From contig NC_010334.1 in assembly GCF_000019185.1 (NCBI RefSeq), forward strand, positions 558,001 to 622,000: a stretch of DNA of 64,000 nucleotides. The letters are read 5' to 3'. Source of the stretch: Shewanella halifaxensis HAW-EB4. GTDB lineage: Bacteria > Pseudomonadota > Gammaproteobacteria > Enterobacterales > Shewanellaceae. Position numbers and translations under genes: made by a program. Positions 27,995 through 37,800 of this stretch are shown here, in pieces. A model generated the notes under the pieces. It searched no databases. It was not told where the DNA came from and saw only the letters and a program-made list of their open reading frames with translations. Each line of letters opens with the position of its first letter. The first letter of the stretch is position 1.

Positions 27995-28048
27995 TTAACC
28001 TTCGCCATTTTCACGAGCTATTGCGCGGTATGCAATGTCGGTGCGGAA
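27883..28048 (-). repeat. Partial direct duplication of the purD 3' end
   Basis: 27883-27941 and 27990-28048 match at 57 of 59 positions. The downstream copy encodes the same C-terminal residues (FRTDIAYRAIARENGEG and stop) in the minus-strand frame. A further short match, CATCATCCCAAT, recurs at 27970 and 28054 with different spacing, so about 23 extra bases (including the hairpin arms CTGTTA/TAACAG) separate the blocks in the broken copy. Confidence 0.85.
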
Positions 28049-29296
28049 GTAGGCATCATCCCAATGGACAGCATCCACTAAAGCGTAAGCTGATTGCTGT
28101 GCTTCAGTCACTGTATTACCCAGTGCTGTCGCACATAATACGCGGCCGCCATTAGTCACCACGAGTCCCTCTTTCATACAGGTTCCCGCATGGAACACTT
28201 TTGCATGATTGTTACCTAAAGTCAGGCCTTCAATTACATCATGCTTACGGTATGCATCAGGATATCCGCCAGCGGCTAACACAACGCCGACGGCCGCACG
28301 GTCATCAAACTCCGCAGTGACTTGGTCAAGCTCGCCGCGAGTCGAGGCTAAGCAAAGCTCAACGATGTCTGATTGTAGGCGCATCATAATCGGCTGCGTC
28401 TCAGGGTCACCAAAGCGACAGTTGTACTCAAGCACTTTAGCGCTGCCATCAGGTGAAATCATCAGGCCTGCGTATAGGAAACCTGTGTAGACGTTGCCTT
28501 CAGCTGCCATGCCATCAACGGTTGGGCGAATAACGTGCTCGATAGTCCAGTCGTGAACCGCTTGGGTCACAACGGGGGCTGGTGAGTATGCGCCCATGCC
28601 GCCAGTGTTGGGACCATGATCGCCGTTATCGCGCGCTTTATGATCTTGGCTGGTGGCCATAGCAAGAATGTTCTTACCATCCACCATCACGATAAAGCTG
28701 GCTTCTTCACCTCTGAGGAACTCCTCGATAACCACGCGAGAACCCGCTTCACCGAACTTGTTACCTGCCAGCATATCTTCGATAGCGGCATCGGCTTCAA
28801 CTTGGTCTGCTGCGATGATCACGCCTTTACCTGCCGCTAGGCCATCGGCCTTAATCACGATAGGGAAACCCGTTAAGCCAGTAACTTGAGTCACATAGGC
28901 TTTAGCGGGAGCTATCTCGGTAAAGTTTGAGTAAGCCGCAGTAGGGATATTGTGACGCGCTAAGAAGTCTTTGGTGAAAGCTTTAGACGATTCTAGCTGC
29001 GCGGCGCCTTTGGTTGGGCCAAAGATAGGTAGGCCAGCTTCGTTAAAAGCATCAACCACACCCAGTGCCAACGGCACTTCTGGGCCAACTATGGTGATCG
29101 CGACTTTTTGCTCTGTCGCAAACGCCACCAATGCCGAGATCTCTTCAACATTAATCGCTACGTTTTCAAGCTTTGGCTCTAATGCCGTACCAGCGTTGCC
29201 CGGAGCAACAAAGACGGTTTCAACTTGTGTCGATTGCGCCGCTTTCCATGCCAATGCATGTTCACGACCGCCGCCACCTATAATCAATACTCTCAT
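27995..29296 (-). CDS. purD: PurD, phosphoribosylamine-glycine ligase (GAR synthetase)
   Basis: ATP-grasp enzyme joining 5-phosphoribosylamine and glycine in de novo purine synthesis. Landmarks: MRVLIIGGGGREHALAWK (N domain), VGPEVPLALGVVDAF, ESSKAFTKDFLARHNIPTA, KADGLAAGKGV (ATP-binding Lys), VIEEFLRGEEASFI, DHKARDNGDHGPNTGGMGAYSP, EYNCRFGDPETQP and the C-terminal VLAAGGYPDAY. 433 residues is typical. It follows purH on the minus strand with a 197-base gap holding short tandem repeats. Its 3' end is duplicated just downstream. Confidence 0.97.
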   Translation of the reverse strand: MRVLIIGGGGREHALAWKAAQSTQVETVFVAPGNAGTALEPKLENVAINVEEISALVAFATEQKVAITIVGPEVPLALGVVDAFNEAGLPIFGPTKGAAQLESSKAFTKDFLARHNIPTAAYSNFTEIAPAKAYVTQVTGLTGFPIVIKADGLAAGKGVIIAADQVEADAAIEDMLAGNKFGEAGSRVVIEEFLRGEEASFIVMVDGKNILAMATSQDHKARDNGDHGPNTGGMGAYSPAPVVTQAVHDWTIEHVIRPTVDGMAAEGNVYTGFLYAGLMISPDGSAKVLEYNCRFGDPETQPIMMRLQSDIVELCLASTRGELDQVTAEFDDRAAVGVVLAAGGYPDAYRKHDVIEGLTLGNNHAKVFHAGTCMKEGLVVTNGGRVLCATALGNTVTEAQQSAYALVDAVHWDDAYFRTDIAYRAIARENGEG

Positions 29297-29447
29297 TTTT
29301 TAATCCTTAATCGCTTCTTCATCGGTCCTTGAACGGCATCAAACATACTCATGTATTGGCATACACTCCGTGTGTTTTCTTTGCTCAATAACCGATGACT
29401 TTGCGCTAAACGTTAAAAATCAATTTTTAGAAGCTTGAGGCAAAATT

Positions 29448-29482
29448 CCTAGGACCTAGAACCTAGAACCTAGAACCTAAAG
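29448..29482. repeat. Tandem 7-bp repeats between purH and purD
   Basis: Five adjoining units: CCTAGGA, three copies of CCTAGAA, and CCTAAAG. A related string (GGACCTAGGACC, near 22420) lies beside the acnB/rsd terminator, so this may be a dispersed short intergenic motif of the genome. Confidence 0.7.
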
Positions 29483-29493
29483 CTTCATACAAA

Positions 29494-31083
29494 TTAATGA
29501 CGGAAGTGACGCATACCGGTAAATACCATTGCCATGCCGTGCTCATCTGCTGCTGCGATGATCTCTTCATCGCGGATAGAGCCGCCTGGCTGGATGATGC
29601 AGCTGATGCCAGCTTCTGCTGCAGCGTCGATACCATCACGGAATGGGAAGAACGCGTCTGACGCCATCACAGAGTCTTGTACTTCTAGCCCTTCGTCAGC
29701 CGCTTTAATGCCGGCAACTTTAGCGCTATAAACTCGGCTCATTTGACCTGCGCCAACACCGATAGTCATGCTGTTTTTGGCGTAGACAATCGCGTTTGAT
29801 TTAACAAACTTAGCCACTTTCCAGCAGAACATCAGATCTTTCATTTCGCTTGCCGTTGGCTGACGCTTAGAAACCACCTTAACATCATCGATTCCAACCA
29901 TGCCCTGGTCACGGTCTTGCAGGAGCAGGCCGCCATTAACGCGCTTATAGTCTAAGCTGGTGGTCTTGCTTGCCCACTGTCCGCACTCGAGTACACGTAC
30001 GTTGGCTTTAGCGGCAATAACGTCACGTGCCGCTTGGCTGACTTTAGGGGCAATGATCACTTCAACAAATTGACGTTCAACGATTGCGCTTGCGGTTGCT
30101 GCATCTAATTCGCCGTTAAAGGCGATGATGCCACCAAAGGCTGAGGTTGGGTCAGTCTGGAATGCACGGTTGTAGGCTTCAAGTAGATTTTCACCAATCG
30201 CCACGCCACATGGATTAGCGTGCTTAACGATTACACAAGCTGGCTCGTCGAACTCTTTTACGCACTCAAGTGCAGAGTCGGTATCGGCGATGTTGTTATA
30301 AGAAAGCGCCTTACCTTGTAACTGAACTGCGGTAGCAACAGAGGCTTCATCAAGATGAGTGTCAACATAGAAAGCGGCGGTTTGATGGCTGTTTTCGCCA
30401 TAGCGCAAGTCTTGCTTCTTCACTAACTGCGTGTTGTAAGTACGTGGGAACTTAGAGTCTTCATGGCACTCATCTTTGCTGTGTGCTGGCACTTTAGTAC
30501 CGAAGTAGTTAGCAATCATGCCATCGTATGCTGCTGTGTGCTCAAACGCGGCAATCGCTAAGTCAAAGCGAGTCTCAAGCGTGGTGCTACCTTGGTTCGC
30601 TTGCATCTCGGCAATCACGCGACCGTAGTCGTTAGCGTTAACAATGATGGTAGTGTCTTTGTGGTTTTTAGCGGTAGAGCGAACCATCGTTGGGCCACCG
30701 ATATCGATGTTCTCGATAGCGTCGGCAAGAGTACAACCCTCAGCTGCTACAGTTGCTGCGAACGGATACAAGTTAACCGCCACCAAGTCGATCGGCTTGA
30801 TGTTGTTTTGTTCCATTACGATTTCGTCGATACCACGACGCGCTAAAATACCGCCATGCACTTTAGGGTGCAGGGTTTTAACGCGGCCATCCATGATCTC
30901 TGGGTGACCAGTATAATCTGATACTTCAATGACTGGCACGCCATTATCAGCCAGCAGGCGTGCGGTGCCACCAGTAGAAAGTAGCTCAACACCTTGAGCA
31001 TGCAGCGCTTGTGCAAACTCTAGGATTCCGGTTTTATCTGAAACGCTTAACAGCGCGCGACGAATAGGTCTGGCATTATTCAT
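29494..31083 (-). CDS. purH: PurH, AICAR transformylase / IMP cyclohydrolase
   Basis: Bifunctional enzyme for the last two steps of IMP synthesis. The N-terminal MGS-like cyclohydrolase domain (about 1-200) carries ALLSVSDKTGILEFAQAL, LLSTGGTARLL, GHPEIMDGRVKTLHPKVHGGIL and IDIGGPTMVRSTAKNH; the C-terminal formyltransferase domain carries DLRYGENSHQTAAFY, CVIVKHANPCGVA, DPTSAFGGIIAFN and SNAIVYAKNSMTIGVGAGQMSRV. 529 residues fits. purH precedes purD on the minus strand, the usual order. Confidence 0.97.
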   Translation of the reverse strand: MNNARPIRRALLSVSDKTGILEFAQALHAQGVELLSTGGTARLLADNGVPVIEVSDYTGHPEIMDGRVKTLHPKVHGGILARRGIDEIVMEQNNIKPIDLVAVNLYPFAATVAAEGCTLADAIENIDIGGPTMVRSTAKNHKDTTIIVNANDYGRVIAEMQANQGSTTLETRFDLAIAAFEHTAAYDGMIANYFGTKVPAHSKDECHEDSKFPRTYNTQLVKKQDLRYGENSHQTAAFYVDTHLDEASVATAVQLQGKALSYNNIADTDSALECVKEFDEPACVIVKHANPCGVAIGENLLEAYNRAFQTDPTSAFGGIIAFNGELDAATASAIVERQFVEVIIAPKVSQAARDVIAAKANVRVLECGQWASKTTSLDYKRVNGGLLLQDRDQGMVGIDDVKVVSKRQPTASEMKDLMFCWKVAKFVKSNAIVYAKNSMTIGVGAGQMSRVYSAKVAGIKAADEGLEVQDSVMASDAFFPFRDGIDAAAEAGISCIIQPGGSIRDEEIIAAADEHGMAMVFTGMRHFRH

Positions 31084-31312
31084 TGTAGGTACAGGGTCCA
31101 GTAGTTATTTTTAAGGATCTTTCGGAAAACAGAACAGTCTCATCCTCTTTAACGGCTAATACTGCTTTCCAAAAGTCCCTCAAGTTTTTACTCTCCCGTC
31201 ACGGCGCGCGTATTTTAACGTAAATTTCTACGTGGCGGTGTTTTTTTCTGCGCGATTTCACAATACGTTCAGCAGAACAAGCTTTCTTGTTTATTTAAGC
31301 GCAGAATAACCC
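31084..31312. other. purH / zntR divergent intergenic region (left part)
   Basis: Non-coding; presumed purH promoter region. I did not find a clear PurR box. Confidence 0.4.
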
Positions 31313-31344
31313 TTGACCTTGGATACAACTCCAAGGTTTATACT
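31313..31344 (+). promoter_or_regulatory. MerR/ZntR-type promoter and operator
   Basis: TTGACC (-35) and TATACT (-10) are separated by 20 bases, the over-long spacing typical of MerR-family promoters. The spacer holds a 22-bp dyad, ACCTTGGA-TACAAC-TCCAAGGT (31316-31337), of the same length and layout as the E. coli ZntR operator. It reads into zntR and the permease. Confidence 0.85.
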
Positions 31345-31358
31345 TTAGAAATTCAAGC

Positions 31359-31389
31359 GAGTAAATCAGACCAATTTGAAGATTTACTC
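31359..31389 (+). repeat. Inverted repeat in the zntR leader
   Basis: GAGTAAATC, 13-base loop, GATTTACTC: a perfect 9-bp stem about 8-10 bases after the expected transcription start. No T tract follows. Its role is unknown. Confidence 0.55.
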
Positions 31390-31430
31390 TCTGATGTCGA
31401 TATTAAATTCAAGGTTGATTTGGAGCTGGC

Positions 31431-31946
31431 ATGTATCGAATAGGTGAGCTTGCACAACAGTGTGAAGTGAAGACCGATACCTTAAGGTTTTATGAAAAGC
31501 ATGGCTTGTTGTCGCCATCGTCTCGTACCGATTCCGGTTACCGGATCTATACCGAGGCCGATGCCCAGCGTTTACGCTTTATTTTGCGTGCTAAAGCGGT
31601 GGGTTTTACCTTAGCGGAGATCACTGAGCTGCTGTCTATTGAGCTAGATAGGTCTAATTGGGCCTGCGCCGATGTGAAGGGCTTAGTCGATGTTAAACTT
31701 GCTAATGTTGAAGCGAAAATTGCCGAGCTAAACCATTTTCAATTGTCACTGCAGCGCCTATCTCAGGCCTGTTGTGGTGGTCCTGAAAGCGCAGAGCACT
31801 GTTCGATTCTTGAAGCATTGGAGTCGAATACCGACAGCATCCGCTGTGAAAATGACAAGCATCGTCACGGTGAGCAAGAGTTCACTAAGACCTGCAGTGA
31901 TAAATCGATAGCTAAATCGATAACGAAGAAAACACACGAGAAGTAG
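31431..31946 (+). CDS. zntR: ZntR-like MerR-family metal-responsive activator
   Basis: MerR helix-turn-helix at residues 1-70 (MYRIGELAQQCEVKTDTLRFYEKHGLL, YRIYTEADAQRLRFI), dimerisation helix, and ZntR-type metal cysteines (WACADVKG near residue 80 and ACCGGPESAEHCSILEALE near 115-130). The C-terminus is longer than E. coli ZntR by about 30 residues and is rich in His, Lys and Asp/Glu with one Cys, perhaps an extra metal-buffering tail. The ZntR-type operator upstream and the metal permease 2 bases downstream support Zn (or Cu/Zn) induced expression of a two-gene operon. Confidence 0.9.
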   Translation: MYRIGELAQQCEVKTDTLRFYEKHGLLSPSSRTDSGYRIYTEADAQRLRFILRAKAVGFTLAEITELLSIELDRSNWACADVKGLVDVKLANVEAKIAELNHFQLSLQRLSQACCGGPESAEHCSILEALESNTDSIRCENDKHRHGEQEFTKTCSDKSIAKSITKKTHEK

Positions 31947-31948
31947 TT

Positions 31949-33298
31949 ATGTTATTTGAAAACTTTATTGAGCTGTTTCTAGAGTCCGCGCCTTGGTTGT
32001 TACTGGGCTTAGTATTAGCAGGCATGTTGAAAATGTTCGTGCCAATGGTCTGGATGCAAAAGCAGCTAGGCGGTCACGGTTTTAAAACCACGGTTAAGGC
32101 TGCGATACTTGGCGCACCTTTACCCCTGTGTTCTTGTGGGGTTATTCCTGCGGCAGTGGGCTTGCGTCGTAGCGGTGCATCGAAAGCCGCGACAACTTCA
32201 TTTTTAGTGTCTACGCCTGAAACTGGTGTGGATTCGGTGACAGTTTCATATGTACTTCTCGGTCCATTTATGGCGATAGTGAGACCGATTGCGGCGGTGA
32301 TCAGTGCCATCGTAGCGGGCTTATTGGTTGGTCGTGATGACGATGATGGAAAGCCTGTTGTTAGTGAGCAGGCTAAGGCAGGAGCCGCCCCAAAATCTGA
32401 GTCTGCCGCATCTTGCTGTAGCAGTAAAAAATCAGCGCCAAAAGTGGAGCCCGTTGCCTCATGTTGTAGCAATAACAAGGGCGAGGCTAAAGTGGAGCCA
32501 GTAGCTTCATGTTGTAGTAGCAAAAAAGTTGAGTATAAAGCAGAGAAAGCATCGTGCTGCTCAAGTAAAAAAGCACCAGCTGTTGAGGCCGTAGTTGCTG
32601 AAAAGTCATCCTGTTGTAGCAGTAAAAAAGCCGAGTCTTCCAGCCATGTACATGGTCAGGCTGACACTGAAGCGGAAGGCTGCTGCGAGTCCACCAGAGA
32701 TATCGCCACAGAATTAAAGGGCACCTCTGTTATTAGCCGAATTGGTAAAGGTTTACATTATGCGGCGACCGATCTTGTGCGTGATACCACCATTTGGTTG
32801 TTGATAGGTCTATTCTTCGCTGCACTGGTACAAACTTACGTACCGGCTGACTTTATGGCGAAGTGGGGTGATGGCATACTCGCCATGCTAGTGATGGTGC
32901 TTATCTCTGTGCCTATGTATATCTGTGCGACGGCATCAACGCCTATCGCGGCAGGCCTGCTATTAGCGGGTGTATCTCCTGGTGCGGTATTGGTATTTAT
33001 GCTGGCAGGTCCAGCAACGAACATTGCAACGCTTGGCGTGGTGACTAAAGAGCTCGGTAAGCGTGCGCTCTATGGCTATTTGGGCGGTGTATTAGGCGTG
33101 GCATTAGTGTCAGGCATATTGGTTAACTACTTAGTGGATACTTTTGGTTTTGTGGTGATGCCACAAATTGGTGAGCAGCATGAGTTATTACCGGCTGGCA
33201 TCGTTTACACCTCTGGTGTGATACTTGCGATACTAATGGCTAAAGTCTTCTTGGATAAGCTTCCTAAAAACTGGTGGCGCCGAGATTGCTGTTCATAA
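31949..33298 (+). CDS. Cu/Zn efflux permease (YraQ/SO_0444-type) with Cys-rich cytosolic repeats
   Basis: 449-residue membrane permease of the DUF318/YraQ family. The N-terminal half holds LGAPLPLCSCGVIPAAVGLRRSGASKAATTSF with the family CSCG motif; the C-terminal half repeats the permease core (PMYICATASTPIAAGLLLAGVSPGAVLVFMLAGPATNIATL). Between the halves (about residues 140-250) lies a soluble loop with five CCS[SN]xK motifs spaced by Lys/Glu/Ala/Pro linkers, then a CCES; a CCS also ends the protein. Such vicinal cysteines are likely to bind soft metals. I recall the family as the SO_0444 Cu/Zn efflux transporters of Shewanella. Start ATG is 2 bases after zntR ends. Confidence 0.88.
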   Translation: MLFENFIELFLESAPWLLLGLVLAGMLKMFVPMVWMQKQLGGHGFKTTVKAAILGAPLPLCSCGVIPAAVGLRRSGASKAATTSFLVSTPETGVDSVTVSYVLLGPFMAIVRPIAAVISAIVAGLLVGRDDDDGKPVVSEQAKAGAAPKSESAASCCSSKKSAPKVEPVASCCSNNKGEAKVEPVASCCSSKKVEYKAEKASCCSSKKAPAVEAVVAEKSSCCSSKKAESSSHVHGQADTEAEGCCESTRDIATELKGTSVISRIGKGLHYAATDLVRDTTIWLLIGLFFAALVQTYVPADFMAKWGDGILAMLVMVLISVPMYICATASTPIAAGLLLAGVSPGAVLVFMLAGPATNIATLGVVTKELGKRALYGYLGGVLGVALVSGILVNYLVDTFGFVVMPQIGEQHELLPAGIVYTSGVILAILMAKVFLDKLPKNWWRRDCCS

Positions 33299-33354
33299 AT
33301 AGAATTATACTGATTGGTATTAAACAACCTTTGCAGGGAGTTGTTTGGTAAGGT

Positions 33355-33381
33355 AAAAGGCACTCATTTGAGTGCCTTTTT
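33355..33381 (+). terminator. Intrinsic terminator after the permease
   Basis: AAAAGGCACTCA-TT-TGAGTGCCTTTT, a 12-bp stem running into TTTTT. Nearly the same hairpin follows yedF (46789-46816). Confidence 0.92.
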
Positions 33382-33472
33382 GTTTTTGGGCTAATATGTG
33401 ATGAGTGCTGGTGATGAGTCTAACTGGCAATAGCCAGCTATATAGTCAATCACGCGAACAAAAGGACCTGTC

Positions 33473-34141
33473 ATGAAAAAACGCTTAGTTAGTCTGTTTC
33501 TCACCTTCGCTATGATAGCTTGTTCCGAGCCGTCTAAACTGGACGTCGACGGCAACCTTGTTGAAGGTTTTGTCGAAGGCGTGCATTACCGCACTTTAGC
33601 AACACCGATCCCTGCTAGTAATGATGATATTTCGGTAACCGAGTTTTTCTGGTACGGCTGTCCCCATTGTCAGCTTTTTGAAAAACCACTACACGATTGG
33701 GAGAAAACCATGGCTGATGGCGTCACCTTAGTGCAGTCGCCAGCGGTGTGGAGTGAGGCCATGAAGCTACATGCCAAAGTGTTTTTCATTGTGCAGCAGA
33801 TGGAAAATATGCAGCAGGTGCACGCCGCGCTTTTTGAAGAAATAGTTGGCCTTCGGGAAGTGAGAGACCTAAATGAACAGCAAGCAAAGCTTGGCGTATT
33901 CTTAAGTGGTTATGGCTTAACGCAGCAGAAGTTTAACGAGAAACTCAATTCGGCAGATATCATCTCTAAGCTTAAGCAAGCGATACAGCTGATGTCATCG
34001 GCTGAGATCAATGGCACGCCAACCATCTTAGTCAATGGCCGCTATATCGTGCTGAATGACTCGGCTAGTTCGGCCAAGCAGGTGATGGATATCGCCAGCT
34101 ATTTAGTTGAACTGGAAAAAGCTAGGCTCGCCAATCCCTAA
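33473..34141 (+). CDS. DsbA-family thiol:disulfide oxidoreductase, predicted lipoprotein
   Basis: A short signal ending in the lipobox MIAC (Cys17) predicts a lipidated periplasmic protein. The thioredoxin-like fold has EFFWYGCPHC (active-site CPHC, Cys63/Cys66, identical to DsbA) and the cis-Pro loop NGTPTILVNGRY near residue 184, with the DsbA helical insertion between. 222 residues is normal for DsbA. Lipidation is unusual for the classical soluble DsbA. It has its own upstream region and no dsbB nearby; substrates are unknown, though exported multiheme or metal-handling proteins are possible clients. Confidence 0.87.
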   Translation: MKKRLVSLFLTFAMIACSEPSKLDVDGNLVEGFVEGVHYRTLATPIPASNDDISVTEFFWYGCPHCQLFEKPLHDWEKTMADGVTLVQSPAVWSEAMKLHAKVFFIVQQMENMQQVHAALFEEIVGLREVRDLNEQQAKLGVFLSGYGLTQQKFNEKLNSADIISKLKQAIQLMSSAEINGTPTILVNGRYIVLNDSASSAKQVMDIASYLVELEKARLANP

Positions 34142-34861
34142 TACTAACCAAACTCTTGGCTCATAAATTAAGCCATTCTGGTTGAAAAATCACCACCAAC
34201 CAAGTTGGAAAATTCAGAAATAGCATGGTTAGTTGAACAGCGGTTTAAATTTACTCAACGGCAAATCACTCTATTTTTAGGCCTGACAGATCATTGCGTT
34301 CATAATGCAATGGTTTTAGGTGTGCCATATTGTCTAAGCTTGACCCGCTAACTGCTAACATAAAGATAGCCTGAGCCTGTTATTAAAAAGCGGTTATCGC
34401 GCAACCTGCCTAATTATCTTTTGCTAGACCTGCTCTCATGCCCCCTTATGTAGATCGCTATCTGTTTCCTCTTAAATCTATTTAACATCTAATTCGCATT
34501 GCTGTTGAGACATACTGTCCATTGGTGGTGCGTCATTGTGTCTCTTTGGTGTCAATTATGGTTTCGCCGGATTTGCTCTGGTTTTAAGTGTTCTTTTAGC
34601 GTGCTTATGGTTGATTGTTTTTCATGGTGTCATTATTTTGGTGTTTTATTTTGTTGTGATTTTAGTGTGATCCACGTCGTGTGTTATAAATTGTTCGTAT
34701 AGCTGACTTTAGGGATAATCCTCTCGCGTTAATTAACCTTTGTTTAGCTTGCGGGTAAGTAGCACAAGTTGGACTAAAAGTGGATTAACGGAAAAACCAA
34801 AACTACATGCCGAGATGAGTTAGTCGGTCAGAGTAGAAAATACTAATTGTGTGAGGGTGAT
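34142..34861. other. Long leader/intergenic region upstream of fdnG
   Basis: About 720 non-coding bases. A weak hairpin CATTGC-N9-GCAATG is at 34292-34312 and a CRP half-site-like TGTGA-N6-TCGTG at 34666-34681. A 67-codon plus-strand frame (34499-34702) is Cys/Trp/Phe-rich without a ribosome site and was not called. Confidence 0.5.
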
Positions 34862-37800
34862 ATGGACAGACGACAGTTTTTTAAACTGTGTGCCTGCGGA
34901 GCGACCACATCGGCAATATCAGCGCTGGGACTAATGCCCGGCACTGCGATGGCGGCGCCTCGTGAGTACAAGTTGTTGAGAGCAAAAGAGACCCGCAATA
35001 ACTGCTGTTATTGTTCAGTGGGTTGTGGCTTGCTGATGTACAGCAATGGCAGTAACGGCAAAAATGCCGAACAAGCAATTTTCCACATTGAAGGCGACGC
35101 TGACCATCCGGTTAACCGCGGCGCATTATGCCCTAAAGGTGCAGGATTGGTGGACTATGTAAATAGCCCTAATCGTAACCATTTCCCTGAAGTGCGTGAG
35201 GCTGGTTCTAACGAGTGGAAACGCATTAGCTGGAATGAAGCATTTGGTCGTATCGCGCGTTTAATGAAAGATGACCGCGATGCAAACCTAATTGAAAAGA
35301 ACAGTGACGGTACCACAGTAAACCGTTGGTTGAGCACAGGCATGATGACCTCGTCTGCACAGCCAAACGAGGGTGGTTTTATCACTCATAAGTTTGCTCG
35401 TTCTCTTGGCCTAGTGGCCATCGACACTATTGCGCGTAACTGACACTCCCCAACGGTAGCAAGTCTTGCTCCAACATTTGGGCGCGGTGCCATGACCAAC
35501 CACTGGATCGATATTAAGAACGCAAATGTCGTGGTGATCATGGGCGGTAATGCCGCCGAAGCACATCCTGTCGGTTTCGGCTGGGTTACAGAAGCAATGG
35601 AACACAATAACGCCAAATTGGTGGTTGTTGATCCACGTTTTAACCGCAGTGCTGCATTAGCTGACTGTTATGCTCCACTTCGTAGTGGTACTGATATCGC
35701 ATTCCTTTTAGGTCTATGTCGATACCTTATTGAGACTAAACAAATTAACTACGACTATGTCAAAGCGTATACCAACGCTAGTTACATAGTGCGCGATGAT
35801 TACGAATTCAATGAAGGTCTATTTAGTGGTTTTGATGATAAGAGCCGCACTTACGACAAAGAAACCTGGTACTACGAATTAGATGAAGATGGCTACGCTA
35901 AAGTCGATGACACTTATGAGCACCAACGTTGTGTGTGGAACTTATTAAAGCATCATGTCGATCGCTATGACTTTGAAACGGTTAGTAATATTACCGGTAC
36001 GCCCGTTGAAGATTATGAGAAAGTTTGTGCGCTTATTGGTAGCACTCACGTTCATAATAAAGCGGCGACATTCTTGTACGCACTAGGATGGACTCACCAT
36101 ACCAAAGGCGCACAGAACATCCGTTCTATGGCGTTGGTACAGTTGCTGCTGGGTAATATCGGCGTGTTGGGTGGCGGTGTAAACGCACTTCGTGGTCACT
36201 CAAACGTACAGGGCGCAACCGATATGGGACTGCTATGCCAGAACCTGCCGGGCTATTTGAAGCTGCCAAATGATAACGATACAGACTTAGCCACATACCT
36301 TGAAAACTATACGCCTAAAGCGTTGCGTCCAGGCCAAACTAACTATTGGTCTAACTATCCTAAGTTCTTTATCTCACAGATGAAGAGTTTCTGGGGCGAG
36401 AATGCAACCGCGGCGAATAACTTTGGTTATGACTGGTTACCTAAGTGGGACTTGCAGTACGACTATACAAAACATATCGACATGATGTACCACGGTCAGG
36501 TTAACGGCTACTTTGTGCAAGGGGTTAACGCGATTAACTCTATGCCAAACCGTAATAAAACCTTGGCTGCATTGTGCAAGCTTAAGTACTTAGTGGTGAT
36601 GGATCCGTTAGCGACTGAAACTTCGGTGTTCTGGAAAAAAGCTGGCGAATACAACAATGTTGACCCAAGCGATATTCAGACTCAAGTGTTCCGCTTACCT
36701 ACGACGTTATTTGCCGAAGAAGAAGGCTGTATCGTTAACTCGGGTCGCTGGATGCAGTGGCATTGGAAGGGCGCGAATCCACCGGGCGAATCTAAGCCAG
36801 ATGCTGAGATCCTATCGGGGATCATGATGCAGCTGCGTGAGCTTTATAAAGCCGAAGGTGGGGTATTACCTGAGCCGATTGATGCGGTGAAATGGGACTA
36901 CCATAATCCACATACACCACATGGCGAAGAAGTGGCAAAAGAGCTTAACGGTATCGATCTTAAAACAGGTAAGCAGCTAGATAGCTTTAGCCAGTTAAAA
37001 GATGACGGTAGTACTTCATGTGGTTGCTGGATCTACTCGGGTAGTTGGACTGAGCAGGGCAACATGATGGCCCGCCGTGATAACTCTGATACCTCAGGTA
37101 AGGGTATTACACCGGGTTGGGCATTCTCGTGGCCAGCAAACCGCCGCGTACTCTATAACCGTGCATCTTGTGATGTTAACGGTAAGCCATGGGATCCAAG
37201 TCGCGTCATCGTTGAATGGACCAATGGTAAGTGGCATGGCATCGATGTGGGTGACTTCAATATGAAGTTATCGCCAAAAGAGTCGGCGCATCCGTTCATC
37301 ATGCAGCCTGAGGGTGTGGGCCGATTCTTCGCGCTAAAAATGTTAGCTGAAGGACCATTCCCTGAACATTACGAGCCAATGGAGACGCCTATCGGCACCA
37401 ACCCATTGCACCCGAACGTGATCAGTAACCCTGCGGTTCGCATGCTACCTGGCGTGGCCGAAACGCTTGGTTCACATAATGAGTTCCCTTATGTGTGTAC
37501 CACTTACTCATTAACAGAGCACTTTAACTTCTGGACGATTCACTGTCGTTTAGCGGCTATCTCTATGCCTGAAACTTTTGTTGAGCTGGATGAAATTCTG
37601 GCAGCGGCGAAGGGTATTAACAATGGTGATTGGGTCAAGGTTAGCTCTAAGCGTGGTAGCTTGATGACCAAGGCTTTGGTGACTAAGCGTCTACAACCAC
37701 TCAAGGTTAACGGGCAGATGGTGCATACGGTTGGCTTGCCACGTCATGGTGGCTATAACGGTCTAACTCGTAGAAGTTCTAGCTGTAACGTACTGACCAC

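Noticed and set aside
32074..32523. 149-codon ORF antisense to the Cu/Zn permease, with LLLQHEATGST repeats
   Set aside because: The repeats are only the reverse reading of the CCSSKK repeats; no ribosome site.
34499..34702. 67-codon Cys/Trp/Phe-rich ORF before fdnG
   Set aside because: No ribosome site, no recognisable fold, AT/GT-rich non-coding composition.
35441..35491. Apparent stop and split of the formate dehydrogenase gene
   Set aside because: The TGA is in frame at the known selenocysteine position, a SECIS-like hairpin follows and selABC are adjacent, so it is recoding, not a pseudogene.
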